NCBI GenBank assembly: GCA_963920575.1 | Contig: OY986967.1 | Span: 10,968,061 to 11,032,060, forward strand | Direction: 5' to 3' | DNA length: 64,000 nucleotides | From: Narthecium ossifragum | Lineage: Eukaryota; Streptophyta; Magnoliopsida; Dioscoreales; Nartheciaceae | Part shown: piece after piece, positions 48,400 through 59,189 of the stretch | Numbering within the stretch: the first letter of the stretch is position 1 | How the letters are laid out: the number at the start of each line of letters is the position of its first letter | Made by a program: the position numbers and the translations under genes | Notes under the pieces: generated by a model | Told to the model about the DNA's origin: nothing | The model's database searches: none | Seen by the model: the letters and a program-made list of their open reading frames with translations, nothing else

Positions 48400-49886
48400 T
48401 TATGAGTGCATGAAAGTACACTATGAACAGCCTTATAACCATCTCAATTGTTAGATTATTATCCTTAATCAATATCTTTATTACTATTTTTATATCTATA
48501 TGTTGCTTCACATAGTTGTTTGGAAAATGTAGGGAAAATGAGCAAAGAAGCTGAAAATATTACATGAATCAAATTGAAAGATTAAACTGTACCTCCTCAT
48601 GAAGAATCAGATGATGTGCCATATATGGTTGGAAAGTTCTTGAAGTCTAGTTTCTGAAGAATTTTATGGTTCGTGATTCCGAGTTTTTCACGGAAAGTTA
48701 CAACATTTTTCGTAACAATGCGCAGGCTGAATGAATAGGGACGGTCGACCGTCAGATCTCATGGTCGACCGTCGCGCTCAAAAATTCCCCCGAACGACCG
48801 TCGCATCATCCGTGGCAACGACCGTCACGCTCAAAATTCTCACGGTCGACCGTCGCATCATCCGTGGCATCGACCGTCAGCTTCTGTCAAGCAAAACACT
48901 TCTCAAGGTCGATGCGATGATCGACCGTCACTCTGCCGAATTAATATGTACAGTTTATGGTCGACCGTCAGATCTCACGGTCGATCGCCAAATCAGCAGA
49001 GAGCGTATAATGGACTTAGATCTAACCCGAGTTTAGGCCTATAAATAGGATACTTAGGATTATCAAAGGGGATCTTTTGGAGGTTAGCCAGTACTATTGG
49101 AGGGGTTTTTGAAGGCCAGAAAGAGGGGAGAAGACCGCACGAGGATTTAGGGTTTTTCTTTCTTATCTTTCTTATGAATATCTTGGTTGTTTTTATGAAC
49201 ATGAGTGGCTAATTCCTTTGCTAAGGAACAGATGTAGCCTAACTGAATCATTTTATGTTATTGGATCATGATTATTTAATCAGTTTATTTTTCTTGTTTC
49301 ATTCATTATTATAACTGAGATCATAAATACCTTTATCTGGCCAATAGAAGTATTATAGATTGTTTTATATGGGATTGGGCGAGGGTTCATTCCCTAATCT
49401 TGCAGGATCTATGAATGAATGAGATTTAGTCGAAGCCGGGTTCAAGCTAAGACACTTCTTGGTTCATAATTGTTCTTCAGAGCTTAATGGATTCTTGATT
49501 GATCCTTAGCTATGAGTTCATTAACTAGGGTTAATTGAGGGTACTTGGTGAAGACCGTGATCGAACGGATCATCATACTGGAAGAGCGAGCCCTTGGAAT
49601 TAAACTGAGATCTTGATTGATTCAATGCATAGAATAAGGATGTTATGGTGAAATCGGAACCTTAGTATTCGTCCATCATATTTACATCATTTTCTTATTT
49701 CGTTATTAGATCATCTATTTTCGAGACTTCATATTTCTTATTTTCCCTTCCTTATTTTCTTTCTTTTCTATTCTTTAGCATTTTACTCTAATAATCTTTA
49801 CAAATCTCTGAGGGTACGATACTCGTCTTGCTACTATACTGATTGCACCGATTCGTATACTTGCGAGATATAAAATTTATTCATCA
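48400..49886 (+). repeat. 5' LTR of element G
   Basis: 1487 bp from TTATGAGTGCATG (TG changed to TT) to AATTTATTCATCA. TATAAATAGGA is at 49040. A GGTCGACC array is at 48738-48990. The left flank ATGGT would be the target duplication; its partner is lost with the 3' end. Confidence 0.85.
48738..48990. promoter_or_regulatory. GGTCGACC array in the G LTR
   Basis: About eight ACGGTCGACCGT or CGACCGTCGC units ending about 50 bp upstream of the TATA box. Confidence 0.65.
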
Positions 49887-49891
49887 AGATT

Positions 49892-49910
49892 TTAGTGCCG
49901 TTGCCGGGGA
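49892..49910 (+). other. Primer binding site of element G
   Basis: GTGCCGTTGCCGGGGA, a few bases after the LTR end; matches the tRNA-Asp-type site with one change near its start. Confidence 0.8.
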
Positions 49911-49935
49911 TTTGATTAGATTTTATTAGTAGTGA

Positions 49936-52900
49936 ATGCAAGGTCGCCGATCACGGAAAGAAAAGTTGTTGCCCTTGAATGGTAAAGTAGATCAAATTAG
50001 TTGGAAGAAGAGATCTAACAAAGACAGCCTATCCACATCAGATCTAGGAGTTCAAGAGGAGATGGAGCTTAATAACAATTTACGTCCTTTGGAGGAGTAC
50101 GTGAGGCCTACTATTTCTATCTCACCTTCGTGCATTGCGTTGCCTGCAGAGGCTAGGAATTATGAACTTAAAAATCTACATTTTTCTATGCTTCCTGAAT
50201 TTCATGATTTACCTGCTGAGGATGCACTAACGTTTGTGAAAGATTATTATGCTACTATTCAGACTTTTCCTCTAGGTGCCATTACTGAAGATCAACTAAG
50301 GATGCGATGTTTTCCATATACTCTGAAAGATAAAGCTAAGAGATGGTTAATGTCGTTGCCTCCTGGATCACTAACTACTTGGGATGCAGTTTATAACAAG
50401 TTTGTTAGCAAATTTTATTCTAATGCTATGACTACTAACTGGAGAAGGCAAATTCCAAATTTTTTGCAAACTGATGGAGAACCATTCCATGAAGCATGGG
50501 ATAGATTTAAAATGCTTTTGATGCAATGTCCACATCATAATTATTCTTTAGAAAATCAGATGCAATATTTTTATGATGGACTAAATCTTGCTTGTCAGAC
50601 TATGGCAGATAATGCTGCAGGAGGAGCGATGTTCAAACGGACACCACCAGAGGCATATGAAATTTATGAGATGTTAGGATCAAATTCGCAGCAGAGAGAC
50701 ACAAGGAATAAGGCAAGAGGCATCTATGAGCTGAACCAGAACGATGACATGGCAAGGCAGATCGCAGCTCTCAACAAGAAGATGGACGCGATGATGTCCA
50801 CACACGCCAAACCGGTTGAGGTTTGTTCAATTTGCAATATTGCTGGTCATAGGTTTGATTCATGTCCTTCTGGTAGTGAATTTCCTGAATATGTGCAAGA
50901 ACAAGCTAATTTGATGAATGCTTATAACCTGAGACCTAGATTTGATCCTTATACAAATACTTACAATCCTGGTTGGAGGGAGCATCCGAAGTTTTCATGG
51001 AAAAATACTGCTAATGCTAGTTTGCCTACTACTAATCAGTCTAACCCATCTGTTAAGTCGTCTTTGCAAGCGACTATGTTGGCTTTTATGCAGAAAATAG
51101 ACTCGAAGATGGAAAAACAAGATTCGACCATTGCTCAACATGATGCGGTATTGAAGAATGTTGCAACATCCGTTGTGAAGTTGGAAGTTCAAGTGGGACA
51201 ACTTGCTGACGCTGTAAGAGCTCATGTTTCAGGCAAATTTCCGAGCCAACCTGAGCAAGCAAAAGCGGCCACAGTTCTTCGTTCAGGTAAGATAATTGAT
51301 AATAAGATTAATGCTGAAGTTATTGATGAGTGTCATGATGATGAAAGTGAGAAAGTTGAAAAGGAGGAACCCTCAAAAAGGCCATCAATAGCCACATCTA
51401 CTTCTGAGTATGAAAAGAAAGCGAATGTAGTCCCTGAGGTGCATCACAACATCCCTGCACCATATGTACCACCGATTCCGTTTCCTGGCCGCCTGAAGAA
51501 AGCCAAAATGGATAAGTCTTATTCTGAAATTTATGATATTTTATCTAAAGTTAATGTGAACTTGCCACTGCTTGATGTGATCAGGAACATGCCAGCCTTT
51601 CCAAAGTTCTTCAAGGAATTAAGTACGTATAAGCGTAAGTATGAGCCGCATGAAAAGGTAATGGTTTCAGAGACAGTAAGTGCAGTGCTTCAGAGGAAGC
51701 TTCCACCCAAGTTTAAGGATCCAGGGAGTTTTAACAGTAATATTACTGTTGGCGATACAAAAATAGGGGAGGCAATGCTTGACTTAGGAGCTAGTGTTAA
51801 TTTGATGCCTTACTCTGTGTTCCGTCAGTTAGGAGTAGGTGAATTAAAACCTACTACGATGTCTTTACAACTTGCAGATCGTTCAATTAAATATCCGTTA
51901 GGCATTGTAGAAGACATTTTAGTACAAGTTGATAAGCAAATTATCCCTGCTGATTTTATGATATTGGAAATGGATGATGCACCCTTGCATGATAGGAATT
52001 TACCAATTTTGCTTGGACGTCCATTTATGACTACAACAAAGACTATGATTAATGTGCAGGATGGCAAGCTAAGCATGACGGTCTTAGGTGAAACTGTTGA
52101 ATTTAAAGTATTTGAATCTATGTCATGTCCCTCAAATTCTTTTGATTGTTTCTCAATAGATGTATTAGATTCAATGGTGTTTTCTAATTTCATACAGGAG
52201 CAAGTTAAAACAGCATTGGAAGCGGCATTGATGATGGAAGAGGATGACGCATACAGCTATGATGGAGTAGATGAGGTCACCACATCCCTTGAGGCAATGC
52301 AGCCGTACCCCCCTGGTGGATTTCGGTTAGACGTGCTTGAAACCTCTCATTCTAAAATGATTTCATCAATAGTATCTCCACCAAAGCTTGAGTTAAAACC
52401 TCTTCCTAGTAATCTGAAGTATGCATATCTTGGTGATAATGAAACCCTTCCAGTTATTATTGCTTTTGATATTACTCCATTGGAAGAGGAAAAATTATTG
52501 AGAGTTCTTAGAGAGCATAAAACTGTAATAGGCTGGACAATTGCATATATTAAAGGAGTAAATCCTACTATGTGCATGCATCGCATTATGTTGGAAGAGG
52601 ATGCCAAGCCTATAAGGGATGCCCTGCGTCGCCTTAATCCAAACATGAAAGAAGTTGTCCGGGCAGAGGTTCTTAAATTACTTGATGTTGGTGTTATATA
52701 TCCTATTTCTGACAGCAATTGGGTAAGTCCAGTTCATGTAGTCCCTAAGAAATCTGGAATAACAGTTGTGAAGAATGAGAACAATGAGCTTATACCTACG
52801 AGGATGACAACTGGATGGCGGGTCTGCATCGATTATCGCAAGCTTAATGCAGCGACGAAAAAGAACCACTTTCCCTTACCTTTTATTGATCAAATACTTG

Positions 52901-53295
52901 AACGTTTAGCTGGCCATGCGTTTTATTGTTTTCTTGATGGATTTTCAGGTTATAATCAAATAGCCATCGCCCCGGAGGACCAAGAAAAGACTACATTCAC
53001 ATGTCACTTTGGAACATTTGCGTATAAACGGATGTCATTTGGATTATGTAACGCACCTGCAACTTTTCAAAGATGCATGATATCAATTTTTTCTGACATG
53101 ATAGAAAGGTTTGTCGAAGTATTTATGGATGATTTTTCTGTCTTTGGGAATTCTTTTGATAATTGTCTTGAACATCTAACATTGGTGCTTAAGAGATGTG
53201 AGGAGACTAATTTGACATTGAGCTGGGAGAAGAGTCACTTCATGGTAAGGCAAGGTATTTGTTTTAGGACATGCTATCTCCAGAAAAGGTATTGA
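49936..53295 (+). CDS. gag-pol: gag-protease-RT polyprotein of element G (open, truncated)
   Basis: An uninterrupted 1119-codon ORF, the best-preserved coding sequence in the window; the ATG at 49936 follows the PBS leader. Order: basic N-terminus; gag domain (residues about 85-250, LKDKAKRWLMSLPPGS and EAWDRFKMLL motifs); knuckle CSICNIAGHRFDSC (about 296-309); YNPGWREHPKFSW (about 345); coiled coil (about 380-430); aspartic protease with AMLDLGASVNLMP (about 613-625) and LLGRPFMTT; RT from LNPNMKEVVRAEVLKLL (about 898) through [13 protein letters not shown] to FMDDFSVFGNS (about 1063). An extra T near 53258 shifts the frame after VRQGI, so the last 12 codons are artefact. With gag and pol in one frame it would make a single polyprotein. 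Confidence 0.92.
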   Translation: MQGRRSRKEKLLPLNGKVDQISWKKRSNKDSLSTSDLGVQEEMELNNNLRPLEEYVRPTISISPSCIALPAEARNYELKNLHFSMLPEFHDLPAEDALTFVKDYYATIQTFPLGAITEDQLRMRCFPYTLKDKAKRWLMSLPPGSLTTWDAVYNKFVSKFYSNAMTTNWRRQIPNFLQTDGEPFHEAWDRFKMLLMQCPHHNYSLENQMQYFYDGLNLACQTMADNAAGGAMFKRTPPEAYEIYEMLGSNSQQRDTRNKARGIYELNQNDDMARQIAALNKKMDAMMSTHAKPVEVCSICNIAGHRFDSCPSGSEFPEYVQEQANLMNAYNLRPRFDPYTNTYNPGWREHPKFSWKNTANASLPTTNQSNPSVKSSLQATMLAFMQKIDSKMEKQDSTIAQHDAVLKNVATSVVKLEVQVGQLADAVRAHVSGKFPSQPEQAKAATVLRSGKIIDNKINAEVIDECHDDESEKVEKEEPSKRPSIATSTSEYEKKANVVPEVHHNIPAPYVPPIPFPGRLKKAKMDKSYSEIYDILSKVNVNLPLLDVIRNMPAFPKFFKELSTYKRKYEPHEKVMVSETVSAVLQRKLPPKFKDPGSFNSNITVGDTKIGEAMLDLGASVNLMPYSVFRQLGVGELKPTTMSLQLADRSIKYPLGIVEDILVQVDKQIIPADFMILEMDDAPLHDRNLPILLGRPFMTTTKTMINVQDGKLSMTVLGETVEFKVFESMSCPSNSFDCFSIDVLDSMVFSNFIQEQVKTALEAALMMEEDDAYSYDGVDEVTTSLEAMQPYPPGGFRLDVLETSHSKMISSIVSPPKLELKPLPSNLKYAYLGDNETLPVIIAFDITPLEEEKLLRVLREHKTVIGWTIAYIKGVNPTMCMHRIMLEEDAKPIRDALRRLNPNMKEVVRAEVLKLLDVGVIYPISDSNWVSPVHVVPKKSGITVVKNENNELIPTRMTTGWRVCIDYRKLNAATKKNHFPLPFIDQILERLAGHAFYCFLDGFSGYNQIAIAPEDQEKTTFTCHFGTFAYKRMSFGLCNAPATFQRCMISIFSDMIERFVEVFMDDFSVFGNSFDNCLEHLTLVLKRCEETNLTLSWEKSHFMVRQGICFRTCYLQKRY

Positions 53296-53555
53296 AGTTG
53301 ACAGGGCAAAAATAGATTTGATTGAGAAATTGCCGCCCTCTACTTCTAAAGGGTGTGCGAAGTTTTTTGGGCCATGCAGAATTTTATCGCAGATTCATTA
53401 GAGATTTTTCTAAGATTGCACGACCTCTGTGTGATTTATTGGCCAAGGATGCTGAGTTTAAGCTTAGTAAAGCGTGTCTGGATGCGTTTAATGCTTTAAA
53501 AGAGAAATTGATTACTGCACCTATTATTATGCGTACTGATTGGTCATTGCACATA
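53259..53555 (+). pseudogene. pol: Out-of-frame RT/RNase H connection of element G
   Basis: After the frameshift the sequence continues as VLGHAISRKGIEVDRAK, then, after a second shift near 53350, VRSFLGHAEFYRRFIRDFSKIARPLCDLL and TAPIIMRTDWSLH. It ends at about 53555, just before the RNase H CDAS motif, where Tekay-like gag begins. Confidence 0.85.
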
Positions 53556-53664
53556 TTCAGGAAGGAGGCCAGAGTCAGCAGCTAGCGCTTGGACCTCCCG
53601 TGTGCTACGAGTGCCAGCAGCCAGGGCAGTTTTGCCGAGACTGTCTGACGTTGAGGGCACAGTC
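53556..53664 (+). pseudogene. gag: gag end of Tekay-like element H (zinc knuckle)
   Basis: Reads GPPVCYECQQPGQFCRDC, a CX2CX4HX4C-type knuckle in which Gln-Phe stands for the usual His region, so zinc binding is probably lost. It continues after the solo LTR at 55180 in the same frame (RAQ then SIRGG). The 5' end is lost at the junction with element G. Confidence 0.75.
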
Positions 53665-55174
53665 TGTGAGGACCCGTATCTCCAACCCGGTCGGACCGCG
53701 TCGGTCGAGTGTCTGGTTCGTTTGGTTTGGCTTGGTTGGACTTGCCTCGCGATTTCCTTTGATCGTTGCGACTCCGGGGGTAATTTGGTAAATTACTCTT
53801 GGCGGAGTTGGTTTCACACACTCGAAGCGCACACACGGCCTTGTAGTGATGTATGTGCTTGGTTAGACCATTAGGAGTACCCCAGATCTGAGGATCTAAG
53901 TCCGATCGTACTGATCGAGATTTGGACAGTTGTGATTGAATCTGGCTGATCTAGGGGTCAGGAGATTTAATCACTACTCGATTAAGTCTAAACTTTCTTA
54001 AACCCTTTTCTCCCGTTAGGTTAACGTTGTGAGAGAGATTAGGGAGAGAGGAGAGAGTCCCGCGGCCGGACGGCAGCTAGAGAGGAGCTTGGCGACGTCG
54101 ACTGGTGAGGAGCTGGGCGATGGTGATGGCGACCGCGACTAGAGAGGAGTGGCCGGCGACCCGCGTTTGATGGCGATCGTGACCCGACGAGGACGGAGAG
54201 GACGACTCACGGCCGGAGAAGAGGAAGGAGAATGCGAGCTCGACGCTGGAGGTAGGGTTACTTCCCTAAACTTGGTTTAGGACTCTACTAGTTTAGGTAT
54301 GGATTGATGCATGCTAGATTAGGACGCTGAGACTCAGTTGCTTGGTTGTTGCTGCTCTGTTGATGTTCTTTCTCTTCCATTGCATGTCGTTGCTTAGATC
54401 TTTGAGTTAATGCTGGATTTCGACGAGATTTGCTTCCCCTTTTCCAGTTTGATGGATTTGATGTTAAGCTTGCGGTTTTACCGGATTTCTCTTTGGGTTT
54501 TCGAGGCTTTCCTCCTCTGTTCTCCTTCTTCCCTGTTGTTGAGATGGGTTGGACTTCCTTTGGGTTCCTTCCTACTCCTCTGGGGTGTTGGATTTCATTG
54601 CGGTGCCATGAATCCTGACGCTAGGAGAAGCTCTGTTCTACTCTGTTCATCCTTCCCCCTGTATCCGTGTTCCCTGTATTCTTCCCCCGTGCTGCCATGG
54701 CGGAAGCTAGGTGTTGTGAGCATGTTTCCCCGTCTTCTTTCCTCTGTTTTTCCTTGCTGGCATGGATTGGTTGAGTTGCTTGGGATTTCCTCTATTTCTC
54801 CTTGCTGCCGTGGGATGCTTGAGGTGCTAGGATTCCGATTCCTCTGTGTTTTTCCCCGCCGCGATTGATCTTGAGTATGTTGCTGTTTTCATGCCTCTGA
54901 GGTGCTTAGTTTCCCCTGTTGTGATCCATTTGATAAATGTAATAATTAGTATTTACAATGTTACCATTGTACAAGTCGAAATTATAATATTATGAATTGT
55001 ACAGGTTTCTTGTGCTATAATTATAAAGGGGATTCTGTCAAAAAAAATTTGAACTTGAGGATTAATTTGTTTAAATTCATAGCAGTTATACTCTTGTGCG
55101 CCCATTGACGATGTAAACAGGTTTAGGTGGCTCACGTCTCGATCTGGATGGGTTTTCTGGGTCAGGGCATGACA
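53665..55174 (+). mobile_element. H-solo: Tekay-like solo LTR in the gag of H
   Basis: 1510 bp from TGTGAGGACCCGTATCTCC to GGGTCAGGGCATGACA, with the perfect duplication CAGTC (53660-53664, 55175-55179). Same family as LTR I (shared end block with TATAATTATAAAGG and the GTAAACAG(G/A)TTTAGGT block). No internal region. Confidence 0.9.
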
Positions 55175-55179
55175 CAGTC

Positions 55180-56984
55180 TATTCGTGGCGGAGCAGTCGG
55201 AGGTTGGCGGACACCAGGAGCCGGGAGATGCAGAGGTCGCGGCGGAGGTCGAGGCGTCCCAGAGGGGGAGTCTACGCACTTCCAGACCACGAGTACCCAG
55301 ACAGAGCTCAGCCACCTTTCCAGTCCTACCAGTACCCGCCACCCCAGCAGACACTAGCTCTTCCTCTAGCCCCAGTTGACCCTCCAGTTCTCAGAGGTAC
55401 CTTTCAGCTTTTCAGTTCATTTGTAGATGTTCTGATAGATTCTAGGGCTTCGCATTCCGTTGTAGCTAGCGAGTGTGTGGCATCGCTAGGGCTAGAGACT
55501 GAGCCACTTGGAGTCACACTACACCTAGACACACCGGTCGGCGGAGGGCCTCATGTGGAGCGGATCTGCCGTTCTAGTGAGTTGGAGGTTAGGGGCCTCC
55601 GTGTCTTTCTAGACCTTCGGGTGCTAGATATGGTCGGGTTTGACGTGATTCTCGGTATGGATTGGCTGACTTCATACCGAACCGTCATCGACTGTGGCCG
55701 TCGCAGGGTGACTGCTTGGACACCTGACGGCGCTCGTTTCGTTTTGCTGGAGGATCGCCAGTCGGCCGATTCCCTCACGTGTGGTTCTTTTCCCAGGCGC
55801 GAGGGCCAGCTGTTAGCTTTACTAGCGCGCCTTTCCTTGTTCCCTGTAGAGGGCAGTCGAGAGAGCAGTTTGCCGGTAGTAGTTTGTGAGTTCCCTGATG
55901 TCTTTTCAGACGAGCTACCATGCCTTCCTCCTTCCAGAGCAGTAGACTTCCAAATAGATCTTGTACCGGGTATCGGGCCGATCTCTTTGCCAGCTTTCAG
56001 GATGGCACCGGCAAATCAGAGAGAGCTGAGGGTCTAGCTGGACGGGTTGATCGGCAGAGGTTTCATCCGTGCCAGCACGTCACCTTGGGCAGCTCCTGTG
56101 TTATTCGCAAAGAAGAAGGACGGTATGCTTCGTCTTTGCATTGATTACAGGAAGCTGAACAGGGTGACGGTGAAAAACAAATATCCGATGCCGAGGATCG
56201 ATGACTTGTTCGACCAGCTCCGAGGCTCTTCTGTCTTTTCGAAGATCGATCAGCGTACCGGCTACCATCAGCTGAGGATTCGGGATTGCGACATCCCGAA
56301 GACGGCTTTCCGTACGAGGTACGGGTTATACGAGTTCATGGTGATGTCGTTCGGCCTGACGAACGCACCAATGACGTTCATGGATCTGATGCAGAGGGTC
56401 TTCCGACCGTACTTAGATCAGTTCATGGTGGTGTTCGTCGATGACATCCTAGTCTACTCCCGCACAGAGGAGGAGCACGAGCAGCATCTGAGGATAGTGT
56501 TGCAGTTGTTGAGGGGGCATAGGCTATACGCCAAAGCCTCCAAATGTGAGTTCTGGCTTCTTGAGGTACAATTTTTGGGGCACGTGGTGTCTGCGGCAGG
56601 CATTTCAGTTGATCCGGCCAAGGTGGAGGCGGTGCTACAGTGGCAGAGACCGACAACAGTGTTGGAGGTCCGCAGCTTCCTAGGCTTGGCGGGATACTAC
56701 CGGAGGTTCGTGCGGGACTTCTCCAGGGTTGTAGGGCCGCTGACCAGATTCACACATATGGTGGTCCCGTTTATTTGGGGTGATGCTTGTGAGCAGGCGT
56801 TCATACAGTTGAGGACCATACTAACGAGTACACCGATCCTGATAGTTCTAGAGCGAGGCATCAGCTACAGTGTCTTTTGCGACGCCAGTGGAGAGGGTCT
56901 AGGTTATGTGCTGATGCAGGAGGGCCATGTGGTGGCCTACGGTTCCAGGCAGCTGAAGACCCATGAGAGGAACTATGCGTAATT
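55180..56984 (+). pseudogene. pol: Tekay-like gag end, protease, RT and RNase H start of H
   Basis: Chromovirus-type polyprotein. A Gly/Arg-rich gag tail is followed by protease with VLIDSRASHSVVA (Arg in place of Gly in the DSGA active site) and VILGMDWL, linker FPDVFSDELPCLPP, and RT from [20 protein letters not shown] to [13 protein letters not shown] (about 56430-56460), [14 protein letters not shown] and [17 protein letters not shown]. RNase H starts with [15 protein letters not shown] and ends at HERNYA, where a TAA and then LTR sequence follow. One in-frame TAG lies at 56035-56037 between protease and RT. Integrase and chromodomain are absent, so the copy is dead. Confidence 0.88.
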
Positions 56985-57937
56985 TTGTTGGTATGTGTAT
57001 GCATGACATCAATAGGGCGTGGTGATTGGGTAAATATCCGATCCGAGGTTCTCGAGTAGCTCGGATCTAGATGAGTCTAGGCGGGGGTCGGGTCTAGGTG
57101 CTTATGATCGAGCCTACGGGTAGACGTGAGTCCTCGTGATCGATCGGGGCTTTAGGAGAATGAATCTACAATTCAATTTGGAATAGAAGAATTTAATTAT
57201 CAATGCTTTGAGAATTTATTGATCCTCTAGAACATTAGTCTTAGTGACTTTTGGGAGGTAGCCTAATGTCTGCCGATCGACGCTGATGCAGCTGGGCCCA
57301 CAGTTGGCAGGGTCGTAGCCCGGACAGTGGTGGAGAGCGATCGGTCGATTGCGAGCTTGGGCTTAGGTTGTGACTTCCCTTGAGATAAGACTCATGTGCT
57401 AGAGTACATTGTTTATTTGTGTTGATTATTAGTTAGTTTACTTGTGTGACGTTAGTTAGTCACCAACTGAGCTTTTGCTCACCCCTACTCGGCCTGCGTT
57501 GGCAGATCCATTTTCTTTTGCAGGCCCATCGGGTAATGACGCCAGAGTTTGAGGTCATTGGAGGATTCATTATTGATTTCAGCTTATCATTTCCTTTATT
57601 TAATTTAATTGAAGATTGTATTGGCGGTGGAAACTATTAGCAATAAGTAATAACTTCATTCATGTATTCGGATTCTGAAGTTTTTAATTCATTTGAATTT
57701 GTATTTCAATTAATTTGATTCATTTAATCGAAACCTGAGGTTGTAATAAAGTTATTTTATTGTTCTTGAGTTATTTAGTGTATATGACATTGAGTTTCTA
57801 GAAGTATGAATATAGTGACTTTATACTGGTTTAAATTGTGATGGTTGAAAACAAGTTGATGATATTGTAGTAGTGTAGAATAGGTTTTTCTCGCGTCCCA
57901 TGGTCGGGCTTGGTATATCTCGGGGTGGGCCATGACA
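56985..57937 (+). repeat. Tekay-like LTR 3' part, joined to H
   Basis: Begins within the LTR (shares ATCCGAGGTTCTCGAGTAGC with K1 and L) and ends GGGTGGGCCATGACA at 57937. A deletion removed H integrase and the LTR 5' half. It borders the J LTR at 57938, possibly H's original target site. Confidence 0.7.
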
Positions 57938-58130
57938 TATCCAATGTCAATCGCAGGATCTTAACTGGCATGATCCTAGCCGGTGTGATCTTAACTTTCT
58001 TGATCATGGATGGCAGGCCAAATCTCCTGTTGTTGGGGTTTTTATGAACAACCCAACATATCTACAACCCAACATATCTTGATATGATATGGCACGGACA
58101 GTTGAGGCGTGGTCAAATATAGCATTATCA

Positions 58131-58150
58131 TAAGCCCCCCACTCCTGGCC
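58131..58150 (-). other. Polypurine tract of element J
   Basis: In sense GGCCAGGAGTGGGGGGCTTA directly before the LTR start TGATAATGC. Confidence 0.75.
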
Positions 58151-58211
58151 TGAGCTTAGAAGCAGATTGTGGTGGGAGTAAGATAACTATTTTATCTTCT
58201 TCATTGTAATG

Positions 58212-59014
58212 ATCTCGAGCTTGGTCAAGATCGAGTGCTTGACGAGGCAAAGGCGTTATAAACTAATCTCGATTTTGCTCGAGATCGAGTGCTTAATGAG
58301 GCCAAGGCTTTATAAACTGATCTAGAGCTAGTCGAAATCGAGTGCTTTGCAAGGCCAAGGCTTTATAAATTGATCTCGATTTTAGTCGAGATCGAGTGCT
58401 TGTCAAGGCCAAGGCTTTATAAACTAATCTCAATTTTAGTCGAAATCGTGTGCTTGGCGAGGCCAAGGCTTTAAAAATTTATCTCAAGCTTGGCCAAAAT
58501 AGAGTGCTTGGCAAGGCCAAAGCTTTATAAACTAATATCAATTTTAGTCGAAATCAAGTGCTTGGTGAGGTCTAGGCTTTATGAACTGATCTCTATTTTG
58601 CTCGAGATCGAGTGCTAGGCGAGGCCAAGGCATTATAACCTGATCTCGAGCTTGGTTGAAATCGAGTGCTTGGCGAGGCCAAGGCTTTTTGGAACTGTTC
58701 TCGAGCGTGGTCAAAATCGAGTGCTTGACAAGGCCAAGGCTTTTTAAAATGATCTCGATCTTGGTCGAAATCGAGTGCTTGGCGAGGCCAAGGCTTTTGG
58801 AACTGATCTCGAGCTTGGTCGAAATTGAGTGCTTGGCGAGGCCAAGGCTTTATAAACTGATCTTGAGTTTGGTCGAAATCGAGTGCTTGGCGAGGCCAAA
58901 GCTTTATCGACTGATCTCGAGCTTGGTTGAAATCGAGTGCTTGGCAAGGCCAAGGCTTTATAAACTGATCTCGAACTTGGTCGAAATCGAGTGCTAGGCG
59001 AGACCAAGGCTTCA
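58212..59014. repeat. 54-bp minisatellite, 15 units, next to the J PPT
   Basis: Fifteen head-to-tail units beginning ATCTCGAGCTTGGTCGAAAT and ending CAAGGCTTTATAAACTG, diverged by up to about 20%. Since 54 is a multiple of three, fortuitous long ORFs with an 18-residue period appear on both strands (e.g. 59015-58593); I do not call them genes. The array ends about 60-80 bp from the PPT. Confidence 0.93.
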
Positions 59015-59189
59015 CGTATACCCAGAACTTGGAAGATACGTCCCTTTGAAAGGTAGCTTTCTATGGGGTAAACATGTAGGCGTTAAGGATTAGCAGTCAA
59101 CATATGCATGTTCTGCGCATCACCTCTCCTACAGCTTTCTTAGGCTCCAACATGGCATCAATGCTCCCATCCTAGCTAAACCAAAGCTT

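Larger units (their letters stand above)
48400..53555 (+). mobile_element. G: Athila-like element, 3' truncated
   Basis: 5' LTR, PBS, gag, protease and RT are present. The element breaks off inside RNase H at about 53555 and is joined to Tekay-like gag (H). Integrase, PPT and 3' LTR are missing. Its LTR matches G-solo at 60112-61575. Confidence 0.88.

Noticed and set aside
54410..54868. 152-codon hydrophobic ORF
   Set aside because: Inside H-solo; a Phe/Leu/Ser-rich translation of pyrimidine-rich LTR leader, not shared by LTR I.
58593..59015. Long ORFs with an 18-residue repeat on both strands
   Set aside because: They follow from the 54-bp tandem repeat being a multiple of three; no start context or domain, and both strands are open.
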